Below are positions 7,463 to 16,606 of a stretch of DNA of 64,000 nucleotides, in pieces. A model generated the notes under the pieces. The model made no database searches and was not told the origin of the DNA. It saw nothing but the letters and a program-made list of their open reading frames with translations. The position numbers were made by a program, and so were the translations under genes. Location of the stretch: contig AP025252.1 of NCBI GenBank assembly GCA_016865505.2, positions 5,602,137 to 5,666,136 of the forward strand. Direction: 5' to 3'. Source of the stretch: Bryobacterales bacterium F-183 (GTDB lineage: Bacteria > Acidobacteriota > Terriglobia > Bryobacterales > Bryobacteraceae). The stretch's first letter is position 1; each line of letters starts with the position of its first letter.

Positions 7463-9111
7463 TCGATGAAGGTCACCTTATTGATTTCTTTGAGCGTGGT
7501 GAGGCCGGCGCGAACTTTGTCGAGTGCGGATTCGCGGAGGAAGGTCATGCCCTCGTCCTTGGCTTGACGTTTGATTTCGCTCGCCGGGCGCTTTTCCAGA
7601 ATCATTTCGCGGATCTTTTCGCTCAGGTCCAGCAGTTCGTGGATGGCGCTTCGGCCGCGGAAGCCGGTGCCGCCGCATTCAAAGCAGCCGCGTCCTTCAT
7701 AGAACGTCACACCCTGGAATTCATGCGGTTTCAAGCCACTTTCCGCAAACACCTCTTCGGTGTACTGCACTTCATGCTTGCAGTGCGTACAGATGAGGCG
7801 GACCAGGCGCTGGGCGAGGATGCAGTTCAGAGCGGAGACGAAGTTGTAGGTCTCAACGCCCATGTTGAGAAAGCGGCCGAGCACGTCGAGCACGTTGTTG
7901 GCGTGGACGGTGGTGAATACGAGGTGGCCGGTAAGCGCGGCGTTGATGGCGATCTGCGCGGTTTCCTGGTCACGAATTTCGCCCACCAGGATCTTGTCAG
8001 GGTCGTGACGGAGGATGGAACGGAGGCCGCGGGCGAAGGTCAGACCCTTGCGCTCGTTCACCGGGATCTGCGTGATGCCTTTGATCTGGTATTCGACGGG
8101 ATCTTCGATCGTAATGATCTTGTCCTCATCATTCTTGATTTCGCTGAGCGCGGCGTAAAGCGTGGTGGTTTTGCCGGAACCGGTGGGACCGGTGACCAGC
8201 ACCATGCCGTAGGGTTCCTTAATGTAGCGGCGGAACTTGGCGATGTCGGCGTCGGCAAAGCCCACGACATCGAGTGAGAGCTTGGAAAACTTTTCGCTCA
8301 TCGATTCCTTGTCGAGGACACGCATGACGCAGTCTTCGCCATGGATGGTGGGCATCACGGACACGCGGAAGTCGATGAGGCGGCCCTTGTAGCGTACGCG
8401 GAAACGGCCGTCCTGGGGGACGCGGCGCTCGGCGATGTCGAGTTCGCTCATGACCTTGATGCGCGAGATGATCGTCGAATGCCATTCCTTGGCGATGGGC
8501 GGCATGGCGTAGGTGAGAACGCCGTCGATACGGTACTTGATCACCACTTCCTGGTCGCGCGTTTCGATGTGGATGTCGGACGCGCGGCGCTCGAGAGCGC
8601 TGAACAGGGTGGTGTCGATGAGCTTGATGACCGGGGCAATGTTGGAGTCGCCGCCAGTGAGCTTGTCGATGGAAAGCGTTTCGTCCGGGTTGTCCTCGTT
8701 GACGACATCGAGCGCAAAGCCTTCCGTTACCTCTTCGAGTACGCGCTGGGACTGTTCGGTCTTCTTGAGCAGGTCCGAGATCTGCGAGAGGGTGGCGACC
8801 TTGACCTTGAGCTTCTTGCCGAGCAGGATCGACAGTTCGTCGATCAGGTTGAGGTTCTTGGGGTCGGCGAGGGCGATGTCGAGCGAGCCGTTTTGGGCGT
8901 GGAGCGGGACGAAGTTGTAACGGAACATCAGGTCGACCGGGACCGAAGAGAAGAGGTCGTGATCGATGCGGATTTCCTTGAGGTCGACGAAGTCGCAGCG
9001 GTAGCGTTCGGCGAGCTTGCGGGCCGCTTCCATTTCCTGCGCCGTTTGTGCGGCCCGATTGAGTTCCGGCAGTTGCGGCGCGGGAGGCGGTGTCGTGGCG
9101 GAGGTCGACAT
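7459..9111 (-). CDS. pilB: PilB/GspE family assembly ATPase
   Basis: A 550-residue hexameric ATPase that powers pilus extension or type II secretion. An N-terminal MshEN/GspE-N domain lies at about 30-120, then the catalytic core: Walker A GPTGSGKT at 308-315, an Asp box (ITIEDPVEYQI), Walker B ILVGEIRD at 374-381 and the His box LVFTTVHANN. A tetracysteine zinc site (Cys441, Cys444, Cys476, Cys479) marks it as PilB/GspE rather than the retraction ATPase PilT. It is the first gene of the operon. TAGAAT is 13 bases before the ATG and may be its -10. Confidence 0.95.
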   Translation of the reverse strand: MSTSATTPPPAPQLPELNRAAQTAQEMEAARKLAERYRCDFVDLKEIRIDHDLFSSVPVDLMFRYNFVPLHAQNGSLDIALADPKNLNLIDELSILLGKKLKVKVATLSQISDLLKKTEQSQRVLEEVTEGFALDVVNEDNPDETLSIDKLTGGDSNIAPVIKLIDTTLFSALERRASDIHIETRDQEVVIKYRIDGVLTYAMPPIAKEWHSTIISRIKVMSELDIAERRVPQDGRFRVRYKGRLIDFRVSVMPTIHGEDCVMRVLDKESMSEKFSKLSLDVVGFADADIAKFRRYIKEPYGMVLVTGPTGSGKTTTLYAALSEIKNDEDKIITIEDPVEYQIKGITQIPVNERKGLTFARGLRSILRHDPDKILVGEIRDQETAQIAINAALTGHLVFTTVHANNVLDVLGRFLNMGVETYNFVSALNCILAQRLVRLICTHCKHEVQYTEEVFAESGLKPHEFQGVTFYEGRGCFECGGTGFRGRSAIHELLDLSEKIREMILEKRPASEIKRQAKDEGMTFLRESALDKVRAGLTTLKEINKVTFIE

Positions 9112-9203
9112 GATGAAGTTGTTGATTCTACTAGGGTTGCCGTGAAAACACAGCGCACCCTATTAGATATGACGCGGAGGAAGGCGAAAGCGTTGACTTC
9201 CAG

Positions 9204-10466
9204 CTAGGTTTTCGACTTCCATTCCACTTCGCGGATGTCGCCGACGATCAGGATGTAGCAAATCGCGCCGCCGACAGCCATGGCCGCGGCCAGCGCGAAG
9301 GCTGTGAAGAAGGACCCTGTCATCTGCACGAACCAGCCGGTGAGCCACGGTGCGCTTACGCCGGCCAGGTTGCCGAACGCGTTCTGCATACCCGTCCAGG
9401 AAGCTGCCGCCCGGCGGCCCGCCATCGTCTGGGTCATCGCCCACAGGTTTGCTGTTGCCATGCCAAAGCAGAACGCTGCCACCACTTGCAAGGTCAGGGA
9501 GGCGTCCGGGCTATCAACCAAGGCTGAGGGCAGCAGGAAGCAGGCCGCCAGCACCAGACCCGCTACGAAGAACGACTTGCGTACCTTTGTCGGCGTATGT
9601 CCCTTGGCGATCAGCCGGTCTGAGATAAAGCCGAAGAGTGCGGCCGAGAACGCCACGGAATAGAACGGCAGTGGTCCGAACTTGGCCATCTGTTCCGTTG
9701 TGTAGTGACGCTCGTCGGTGAGGTAGCCGGGGAGCCAGGTGAGCAGGAAGTACCAGGTGTAGTTGAGGCCAAAGAGGCCGAGCGACGTCCCGATCATCGA
9801 CCGGTTGGACAGGATTTCGCGCATGCTTACCGCATCCGCCTTGGCCGCCGCACGATCCGATGCGCTTTCGGACTTCTGCTTCCAGGCGACAAACGCCCAC
9901 GGGATGAGCCAGATCATGCTGACGCCGCCGATGAGGATGAACATCATTCGCCAGCCGTAGGAGCCCATGAGCGCCGCGCAGACATAGATACCGAAGGCCG
10001 GGCCGAGTTTGGAGCCTGCATCGATGAGGGAGTTGGCGATGCCGCGCTGGCTTTCGCTAAAGCTCGTTGCGATGATCTTCGAATAGCAGGGATAGGCCAC
10101 CGACTCGCTGATGCCCAGGATCAGGCGGAGGCCCAGCAGCATCCCGAAGCTATCGACATAGCCGGTGAGCGCAGTGGCTGCGGACCACAGCAGATACCCG
10201 ATCGCGTACAGCCAGTTGACGTTCATCCGCTCGATAAACCAGCCCGCAAAGATGAGCGAGACGGAGTACGTCCAGAAGAAGGCCGATAGCAGGCGGCCCA
10301 TCTGTTCCTGGTTGAGCGCCAGTTCCTTGGCGATGGCGGATTTGGCCACCGACAGGTTGCCGCGGTCAATGTAGTTGATGCAGACAGAGATCACCAGCAG
10401 GATCAGGGCGAACCATAGGAATCCGGCGGAGTGCTGTTGTACGGGTTCTCGGCGTGGTTGGGTCAA
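9204..10466 (-). CDS. MFS transporter, anion:cation symporter type
   Basis: A 420-residue major facilitator with about 12 membrane helices. The opening NYIDRGNLSVAK and the later GISESVAYPCYSKI are typical of the ACS subfamily, which carries hexuronates, glucarate, tartrate and similar organic anions by proton symport. Substrate is not determinable here; no sugar-acid catabolic gene is adjacent, although a glucarate-dehydratase-like enzyme is encoded at 44230. The start is TTG at 10466, with TATAAT six bases upstream, so a leaderless message is possible. Confidence 0.9.
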   Translation of the reverse strand: MTQPRREPVQQHSAGFLWFALILLVISVCINYIDRGNLSVAKSAIAKELALNQEQMGRLLSAFFWTYSVSLIFAGWFIERMNVNWLYAIGYLLWSAATALTGYVDSFGMLLGLRLILGISESVAYPCYSKIIATSFSESQRGIANSLIDAGSKLGPAFGIYVCAALMGSYGWRMMFILIGGVSMIWLIPWAFVAWKQKSESASDRAAAKADAVSMREILSNRSMIGTSLGLFGLNYTWYFLLTWLPGYLTDERHYTTEQMAKFGPLPFYSVAFSAALFGFISDRLIAKGHTPTKVRKSFFVAGLVLAACFLLPSALVDSPDASLTLQVVAAFCFGMATANLWAMTQTMAGRRAAASWTGMQNAFGNLAGVSAPWLTGWFVQMTGSFFTAFALAAAMAVGGAICYILIVGDIREVEWKSKT

Positions 10467-10489
10467 TGGTGAATTATACTTCGGGTATG
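10464..10489. promoter_or_regulatory. Symmetric divergent -10 region of the MFS and larE genes
   Basis: The core GAATTATAC reads TATACT on the plus strand (10475-10480) and TATAAT on the minus strand (10478 down to 10473). Each hexamer is followed by exactly six bases and then the start codon of its gene (ATG at 10487, TTG at 10466). A minus-strand CTGACA at 10503-10498 could be a -35 with a long 19-base spacer. Transcription from one side would exclude the other. Confidence 0.5.
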
Positions 10490-11341
10490 GCCACGCTTGT
10501 CAGTCTGGGTCCTCCGCCGGCCATTCGCCCGGATGCCCTGGAAGAGAAGAAACACAAACTGTACGCGATCCTTAAGGATTTGAACCGCGTGATTGTGGCG
10601 TACTCCGGTGGCATTGATTCGGCGTACCTGGCTTGGGCCGCGCACCAGATCCTGGGTGAGAACGCGGTGGCGATCACGGCGGATTCGGCCTCGATTCCGG
10701 AGTCGCACAAGCGTGATGCAGAACAGTTCGCGCGCGAACAGGGCTTTCGCCACGAGTACATTGATACGTTTGAGTTCGAGAATCCGGACTACGTCAAGAA
10801 CGACAAGGATCGCTGCTTTCACTGCAAGAACGAACTCTTTGAGCGGCTGGATCAGGTAGCGGCGGAACGTGGGATCGACACCATTGTGTACGGCGTGAAC
10901 ATGGACGACCTGGGCGATTATCGTCCGGGGCAGCGGGCCGCGAAGCTACATGAAGTGAAGGCGCCGCTGGTGGAAGCAGGGCTGTACAAGCAGGAGATCC
11001 GCGAGTTGGCTCGCTTGGCGGGTTTGCCCGTGTGGGATCGTCCGGCATCGGCCTGCCTGTCGTCCCGCATCCCGTACGGGACGGCTGTGACTCCGCAGGT
11101 GGTGAAGACTGTCGAGAAGGGCGAAGAAGAGATTCAACGCCTCGGATTCCGGCAGTTCCGCGTGCGTTTTCATGGCGAGTTGGTACGGCTGGAGATCGCG
11201 CCGGAGGAGTTGGCGAAGGCGCTGGATCCGGAAATGGCCAAGCGGTTTGTCGAAATCTTCAAGCCGCTTGGATTCCACTACGTGACGCTCGACCTGGAGG
11301 GTTACCGCCAGGGGTCGATGAACGCCGTTTTGCAAGCCTAG
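10487..11341 (+). CDS. larE: LarE-type ATP-dependent sulfur transferase
   Basis: A 284-residue PP-loop enzyme. In lactobacilli LarE gives its own cysteine sulfur to the nickel-pincer nucleotide cofactor of lactate racemase. Seen here are the PP-loop SGGIDS at 40-45, CFHC at 110-113, and PASACLSSRIPYG with Cys190 at the place of the sacrificial cysteine (Cys176 in Lactiplantibacillus). The start is taken at ATG 10487 because TATACT lies six bases before it; upstream ATGs at 10454 and 10466 overlap the divergent MFS gene. No larB, larC or larA is nearby, so the substrate could be another cofactor. Confidence 0.9.
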   Translation: MATLVSLGPPPAIRPDALEEKKHKLYAILKDLNRVIVAYSGGIDSAYLAWAAHQILGENAVAITADSASIPESHKRDAEQFAREQGFRHEYIDTFEFENPDYVKNDKDRCFHCKNELFERLDQVAAERGIDTIVYGVNMDDLGDYRPGQRAAKLHEVKAPLVEAGLYKQEIRELARLAGLPVWDRPASACLSSRIPYGTAVTPQVVKTVEKGEEEIQRLGFRQFRVRFHGELVRLEIAPEELAKALDPEMAKRFVEIFKPLGFHYVTLDLEGYRQGSMNAVLQA

Positions 11342-11353
11342 AGTGGTGATCGT

Positions 11354-11387
11354 CAAGCCCGTCGTGCTTTCGAACACAACGGGCTTG
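11354..11387. terminator. Hairpin between convergent larE and secreted-protein gene
   Basis: CAAGCCCGT at 11354-11362 pairs perfectly with ACGGGCTTG at 11379-11387. It lies between two convergent genes and could stop both. There is no strong T run. Confidence 0.55.
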
Positions 11388-11399
11388 CGATAGGTTCGT

Positions 11400-12602
11400 C
11401 TAGCGCATCAGCGGGATTGCCGGAATCGTGGTGTACGCTCCTCCGGTTGCCGCACGGATGCCGATCGGGCTAATCTGCCCACCCTGCGGCGTCGTAAATT
11501 CGATTACGCCACGGCGGCCGGCGGCCACCGAGTAGCGCTCGGTAATCACGAACGAAGAATGACCATACGGTGCCAACGTGATGTTCGTGTTGGCAATGGT
11601 CGCACCCATTTCATCCTTGATCGAGATCGGAACGTTGACGCTGGTGCCCGTTACGTTCGAGATCGCGACGCCGTTGTTGAGACCACTCGTGTTGTCGAAT
11701 GGCAGAGCGTAGGCCGAGGCGCTGGTGGTGAGCAGCGGTACCGCAGCCTCCTGTCCCGTGGGCACATAGGTGAAGATGATGTACGCGCTGACTTGTCCAT
11801 CGGTCCAAAGCTGCGCGGAGCCCGTGAGCGGGTTCTGCGTGGTGGCCTGGGATTCGAGGACAAGGTAAGCGCCCGGGGCCAGGGTTTGCGAAACCGTGGT
11901 GGAGTTGGACGGCTGCGTGTTGTTCTGCGGATACGTCACCGGGAGAGACAGAGGGTTGCCCGTGTCGTCATAAAAGCGGAGTTCCACCTGTGCCGGCGTG
12001 GTGCCGCTATTGACCGCGGTGATGGTGGTCTTCCAGCCGCCGCCGCTGGCGAGATGCCCCATCGAACCGGCGAAGGCAAGGCTGCCTTGCGAACGGAAGG
12101 ATGGCGTGGCGATGGTGGCGTTGCCCTGCGTCGAGATCGTGGCCGTGTTGGGACCGGTGATGGCGACCGCGAGCGGAAGAGTGTTGAACGTACCGGTGGA
12201 ATTGGCAAAGGCGCCAGTGCCGCCGAGGATGGTCATGGTTGCGTTGCTGGTAGAGGGCTGCCCCAAAGAGGAAACAACATAGCCGGCTGGAAGATTCAGC
12301 CTTGCAAACAGCGTGTCCCCGTTTGGATAGGAGATGCTGGCGAAGGCTGGAATCGGATCAGACGCCGTGAGCCCGGAGGCTGAGGCGAGCGAACCAGTGG
12401 CTAGGAAGGTTCCATTGCCGTTGACACCCGAAACTGTGGTGGTGCCGGCGAGCGAAAAAGTATAGCCCGAACCGGCTTGCAGGGTGTTGGCGTTTGTGTT
12501 GATTGAGATTGTCCGGCTCGTGCCTTGTTGGCCAAAAACCGGCGCTAAAAGTATCAAGCCCGCTACAACGAAGTAGCGGGCTGTGATCTTGTAGTTCTTC
12601 AT
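11400..12602 (-). CDS. Secreted protein of acidobacterial type, unknown function
   Basis: A 400-residue exported protein with a signal peptide (residues about 1-25, ending near VFGQQ). The mature part is Ser/Thr/Gly/Asn-rich and nearly all beta by appearance. Residues about 190-400 form a domain with GGGWKTTITAVNSGTTPAQVELRFYDDTGNPL and later VPISIKDEMGATIANTNITL, suggestive of two immunoglobulin-like sandwiches. Similar C-terminal domains are common in Solibacter-like secretomes, but no function is known to me. It has a GTGGGGGA ribosome-binding site. It lies just downstream of dapA but is probably separately transcribed. Confidence 0.75.
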   Translation of the reverse strand: MKNYKITARYFVVAGLILLAPVFGQQGTSRTISINTNANTLQAGSGYTFSLAGTTTVSGVNGNGTFLATGSLASASGLTASDPIPAFASISYPNGDTLFARLNLPAGYVVSSLGQPSTSNATMTILGGTGAFANSTGTFNTLPLAVAITGPNTATISTQGNATIATPSFRSQGSLAFAGSMGHLASGGGWKTTITAVNSGTTPAQVELRFYDDTGNPLSLPVTYPQNNTQPSNSTTVSQTLAPGAYLVLESQATTQNPLTGSAQLWTDGQVSAYIIFTYVPTGQEAAVPLLTTSASAYALPFDNTSGLNNGVAISNVTGTSVNVPISIKDEMGATIANTNITLAPYGHSSFVITERYSVAAGRRGVIEFTTPQGGQISPIGIRAATGGAYTTIPAIPLMR

Positions 12603-12616
12603 TCCCCCACGGTAGC

Positions 12617-13513
12617 CTATGAGGCTGCCGCTACATGCGTAAGTAAACCATGGTGTTCCAGCACAGTTTGGATCTTGTTTTTTGCGGATTCAGAAGGCGG
12701 CACGAGGGGCAAACGCCACACTGGCTGGCAGAGTCCCATCATCGCCATGGCAGCCTTTACAGGGATCGGATTGGACTCGACGAAGTTGACGTCCATCAGG
12801 GCAAGGTACTTGTGATGGATGATGCGCGCGCCGGCGAAATCGCCTTGCAAACCGCGGCGTACGAGCTCTGTCATCTCAGCGGGAATCTCGTTCGAAGCTA
12901 CGCTGATCAGGCCTTTGCCTCCGAGCGCGAGCAGGGGCAACGTCATTGAGTCGTCACCGGAGAGGACGCTGAAGGAGGGCGGTAGTTGGTTGATGACTGC
13001 GCCGATCTGATTGATATTGCCGGACGCTTCTTTCACCGCAACGATATTGTCGATGGCGGCGAGACGCTTGAGCGTCGCAGGTTCGACGTTGACGCCGGTA
13101 CGGCCCTGCACGCTGTACACAATGATCGGCAATTTGGTGGACTTGGCTACCGCAGTGTAGTGCTGAAAGAGGCCTTCCTGCGTGGGCTTGTTGTAGTAAG
13201 GCGTGACGGAAAGCAAGCCATCCGCGCCGAGTTCTTCCACTTGCTTTGAAAGCTCGATGACCTCCGACGTGTTGTAGCCACCTGCGCCAGCAACGACGGG
13301 CACTTTGCCCTTGGCCTCCTCAAGCGTGATCTCTACGACGCGCAGATGTTCCTTACGAGTGAGCGTGGGACTTTCGCCGGTAGTGCCGCAGGGGACAAGA
13401 AAGTCGATGCCTGCGGCGATCTGGCGCTGGACGGTAGCGCGCAGAGCGGCTTCGTCCAGAGATTGGTCGGCCTGGAAGGGCGTAATGATCGCGGTACCGC
13501 AGCCTTGGAACAT
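12617..13513 (-). CDS. dapA: 4-hydroxy-tetrahydrodipicolinate synthase
   Basis: A 298-residue (beta/alpha)8 aldolase condensing pyruvate with aspartate semialdehyde in the lysine/diaminopimelate pathway. Lys161 (AVKEASG) forms the Schiff base, Tyr133 is the partner, and PCGTTGESPTL at 41-51 carries the threonines of the active-site triad. The usual NVPGRT reads SVQGRT (134-139), a conservative oddity. It is the last gene of the asd-lysC-dapB-dapA operon and starts at the dapB stop. Confidence 0.96.
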   Translation of the reverse strand: MFQGCGTAIITPFQADQSLDEAALRATVQRQIAAGIDFLVPCGTTGESPTLTRKEHLRVVEITLEEAKGKVPVVAGAGGYNTSEVIELSKQVEELGADGLLSVTPYYNKPTQEGLFQHYTAVAKSTKLPIIVYSVQGRTGVNVEPATLKRLAAIDNIVAVKEASGNINQIGAVINQLPPSFSVLSGDDSMTLPLLALGGKGLISVASNEIPAEMTELVRRGLQGDFAGARIIHHKYLALMDVNFVESNPIPVKAAMAMMGLCQPVWRLPLVPPSESAKNKIQTVLEHHGLLTHVAAAS

Positions 13514-14206
13514 TTACTTGTCTCCTTTGGTGGTTTGTTGTTGGAAGAGAATGTTGGCGAACTCATGTACGCCCTGCTTGCCGACGATCCACTTGGCAGC
13601 TTGCAGAGCGCCTCGCGCAAAGCCTTCGCGGCTGCGCGCGGTGTGGCGTAGCGTGATGGTGTCGGCAGCAGAGTCAAACCCGATCTCGTGTGTGCCGGGA
13701 ACCTTACCGGCACGGTTCGAGGATACGTCGATGTGGCGCGTGTATCCTCCGGCCTTGAGGGCGTCGACAGCCTTGATGAGCGTACCCGAGGGCGCGTCCT
13801 TCTTAGCGTCGTGATGGATTTCCCAGGCCCAGGCGCCGTATTCGGGCTGCTGTTCGAGCATCTTCGCTGCATCTTCGAGCAGCTTGAAGAAGATGTTGAC
13901 GCCGACCGAGAAGTTGGGGCTGTACACGAGGGCGGTGCCCGTCGCATCGAAGGCGGGGCGTACATCGTCGAGTTGGGCGAACCAACCGGTGGTACCGCAG
14001 ACCGTGTTGACCTTGAGCGCGGCTAGCTTTTTGAGGTTGCCGGCAGCGGCCTCAGGCGTTGAGAACTCGATGGCGGCGTCCGCGCCTTGGGCGGCTTCCA
14101 TGGGGTCGTTGACGTCGATTCGCGAATGGACGGTGAAGCCGTATTCGGGGGCCAGCGATTCCACCATGCGGCCCATCTTGCCGTAGCCTACGATTGCGAG
14201 CTTCAT
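13514..14206 (-). CDS. dapB: 4-hydroxy-tetrahydrodipicolinate reductase
   Basis: A 230-residue NAD(P)H-dependent reductase that follows DapA in lysine synthesis. The Rossmann motif is GYGKMGRM at 7-14, and the signature EIHHDAKKDAPSGT carries the catalytic His pair and Lys. It is slightly shorter than the 240-270 usual for the family. It lies two bases after lysC and directly before dapA. Confidence 0.95.
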   Translation of the reverse strand: MKLAIVGYGKMGRMVESLAPEYGFTVHSRIDVNDPMEAAQGADAAIEFSTPEAAAGNLKKLAALKVNTVCGTTGWFAQLDDVRPAFDATGTALVYSPNFSVGVNIFFKLLEDAAKMLEQQPEYGAWAWEIHHDAKKDAPSGTLIKAVDALKAGGYTRHIDVSSNRAGKVPGTHEIGFDSAADTITLRHTARSREGFARGALQAAKWIVGKQGVHEFANILFQQQTTKGDK

Positions 14207-14208
14207 GA

Positions 14209-15552
14209 TTAGTCAAACACCGCAGGGTCTAGAGTACTGAAGAATTCCGTGTGGAGGGAAGCGACGCTGCGAGTGAGGTCCGCACCGTCGACCACGAAGC
14301 TGATGTTGAGGCGGGAGGCGCCTTGCGAAATCATGCGGATGTTGATGCCGTTCATGGCGCCGAAGACTCGCGCAGCAATGCCTGGCGTGTGGCGGATGTT
14401 GTCGCCCACGAGGCTGACGATGGCCTGATTCTCTTCGATCGAGACTTCTGAGAACTGGGCGAGTTCCGTCTGGATGCTGGCGAGGTGGCGGGTGTTGTCG
14501 ATGGTGAGCGAGACGTTGACCTCAGACGTGGTCACCATGTCGACGGCGGTTTCATGACGGTCGAAGACCTCGAAGATGCGGCGGAGGAAGCCGTGGGCCA
14601 TCAGCATGCGCGTGGAGGTGATGCTGACGGCGGTGATGTTCTGCTTGCAGGCGATGGACTTGACGGGGTTCGCGCCGCCGTTCACCGCTTCCGCCACGAT
14701 GAGCGTGCCTTCCACTTCCGGACGGCGGGAGTTCAAGATGCGGACGGGGATGTTCTTTTCGATGGCAGGTACGACGGTGGCGGGGTGGAGGACTTTCGCT
14801 CCGAAATAGGCGAGTTCGGCCGCTTCTGCGAAGGAGCAGACGCGGATGCGATGGCCGCCTTCGACGATGCGAGGGTCGCAGGTGAGCATACCGTCGACGT
14901 CGGTCCAGATCTGGATCTCTTCCGCGCCGATGCCAGCGCCCACGATGGATGCGGTGAAGTCCGACCCGCCGCGGCCGAGGGTCGAGGTGATGCCTTCCGC
15001 GGTGGAGCCGATGAAGCCGCCCATTACGACGACGTGCTTGGCGGCGAGAGGCGGCACGACGCCTTCGAGACGCTTGTAGGTCTCGATGAAGTTCGGCGCG
15101 GCCTGGGTGTGGCGATTGTCGGTGACGATGACCTTGCGAGCGTCGACATGCACGGCGTCCATGCCGGCTTTGCGAAACTCTTCGGTAACGATCAGGCTGC
15201 TGAGGCGTTCGCCATAGGCGGAGACAGCGTCGGTCGCGCGGGGCGTGAATTCGCCCATGACGACAAGGCCTTTGATGAGTTCCGCGAGTTCGGCGAAGTG
15301 TTCGTCGATGGCTGCGGTGAGCGACGATTCCTGATGGTGGAACTGGCGCAGGTTTTCCAGCAGGCTGAGGGCCTTATCGCGATCGCCGGCCACTGCGGTG
15401 TTGGCGATTTCAAGAAGGCGGTTGGTGGTCTTGCCCATGGCAGAGACCACCACCACCGGATGACGTTCGGCGCGCGCCTGTACGATGCCGGCGACGCGTG
15501 CGATAGCGGCGGCGGACTCAACCGAGGTGCCGCCGAACTTCATGACAATCAT
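14209..15552 (-). CDS. lysC: Aspartate kinase
   Basis: A 447-residue monofunctional aspartokinase, the first step from aspartate to lysine, threonine and methionine. It opens with MIVMKFGGTSVE (the kinase signature), shows GRGGSDFTA, and ends with paired ACT domains from about 305 on (AVSITSTRMLMAHGFL, later NQAIVSLVGDNIRHTPGIAARVF in shortened form), where lysine or threonine normally gives feedback inhibition. It directly follows asd with no gap. Confidence 0.96.
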   Translation of the reverse strand: MIVMKFGGTSVESAAAIARVAGIVQARAERHPVVVVSAMGKTTNRLLEIANTAVAGDRDKALSLLENLRQFHHQESSLTAAIDEHFAELAELIKGLVVMGEFTPRATDAVSAYGERLSSLIVTEEFRKAGMDAVHVDARKVIVTDNRHTQAAPNFIETYKRLEGVVPPLAAKHVVVMGGFIGSTAEGITSTLGRGGSDFTASIVGAGIGAEEIQIWTDVDGMLTCDPRIVEGGHRIRVCSFAEAAELAYFGAKVLHPATVVPAIEKNIPVRILNSRRPEVEGTLIVAEAVNGGANPVKSIACKQNITAVSITSTRMLMAHGFLRRIFEVFDRHETAVDMVTTSEVNVSLTIDNTRHLASIQTELAQFSEVSIEENQAIVSLVGDNIRHTPGIAARVFGAMNGINIRMISQGASRLNISFVVDGADLTRSVASLHTEFFSTLDPAVFD

Positions 15553-16599
15553 TTAGTCGAGAAGTCCTTCCACCTTCATCAATTCGGCATTGAGTACGGC
15601 TGCGCCTGCCGCACCACGAATCGTGTTGTGGGCGAGGCAGGTAAACTTCCAATCGAGCACCGGGCACTCGCGCAGGCGTCCCACGAAGCAGGCCATGCCG
15701 TTCTCACGCTCGGCATCGCGACGCGGCTGCGGGCGATCCGGGGCGTCCATGTACTGCACGGGCACCTTGGGAGCGCTTGGCAGGTTCTTCTTCTGCGGCT
15801 CGCCCTGGTAGCTGTGGATAGCGGCCAGGATTTCGTCGCGGCTGGGCTTCTGGCTGAGCTCGACGGAGACGGAAACAAGATGTCCGTCCACCGAAGGTAC
15901 GCGATTGCAGGAGGCGCTGACCTTGGCATCCAGGAACTTCACTTCGCCACCGGTGAAATCGCCGAGGATTTTTTGGGTTTCCTGCTGCATCTTCTCTTCT
16001 TCGCCACCGATGTACGGTACGACGTTGCCGAGGATGTCCATCGACGCGACGCCGGGGTAGCCTGCGCCGGAGACGGCCTGCATGGTGGTGACGATCACGC
16101 GGGTGATGCCGAACTGCTTGAGCGGACCGAGGGCCATCGTCAGCGCGACGGTGGAGCAGTTGGGGTTGGTGGCGATGACGCCGGACCAGCCACGGTTCTT
16201 GCGCTGCAGCGGCAGAAGGCCGAGGTGATCGGCATTCACTTCCGGCACGAGCAGAGGTACGTCGGCATCCATGCGGTGGTTGCGCGAGTTGGATACGACG
16301 ACGTGTCCGGCAGTGGCAAAGGCGCGTTCGATTTCGGTGGCGACAGACGCGTCGGTAGCCGAAAACATCAGCTTGGGAGCAGTGGGCGAAGGTTTGCACT
16401 CATCAACGGTGAGGTTGGCGATGTTCGCAGGAGTGACGCCATCCAGGCGCCAGCTAGTGGCGTCCTTGTACAGCTTGCCGGCAGAGCGATCGCTCGCGCC
16501 GACCCAAGTCACCTCAAACCATGGGTGATCGATCAAAAACTTGATGAAGTGCTGGCCCACCATTCCGGTGGCGCCCAGTATTCCGACTGGTATTTTCAT
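15553..16599 (-). CDS. asd: Aspartate-semialdehyde dehydrogenase, archaeal/fungal class
   Basis: A 348-residue NADPH-dependent enzyme reducing aspartyl phosphate to the semialdehyde. GATGMVG at 9-15 binds the cofactor, Cys148 in NPNCST is the nucleophile and His240 in RVPSVDGH is the acid/base. Spacing and motifs fit the archaeal/fungal class rather than the E. coli class. It sits between the M20 peptidase gene and lysC in the lysine operon. Confidence 0.94.
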   Translation of the reverse strand: MKIPVGILGATGMVGQHFIKFLIDHPWFEVTWVGASDRSAGKLYKDATSWRLDGVTPANIANLTVDECKPSPTAPKLMFSATDASVATEIERAFATAGHVVVSNSRNHRMDADVPLLVPEVNADHLGLLPLQRKNRGWSGVIATNPNCSTVALTMALGPLKQFGITRVIVTTMQAVSGAGYPGVASMDILGNVVPYIGGEEEKMQQETQKILGDFTGGEVKFLDAKVSASCNRVPSVDGHLVSVSVELSQKPSRDEILAAIHSYQGEPQKKNLPSAPKVPVQYMDAPDRPQPRRDAERENGMACFVGRLRECPVLDWKFTCLAHNTIRGAAGAAVLNAELMKVEGLLD

Positions 16600-16606
16600 G
16601 ACAGTG

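Noticed and set aside
12617-13513. SVQGRT in place of NVPGRT in DapA as a sign of altered function
   Set aside because: The active-site Lys, Tyr and Thr residues are intact and the gene is in the lysine operon, so this is ordinary variation.
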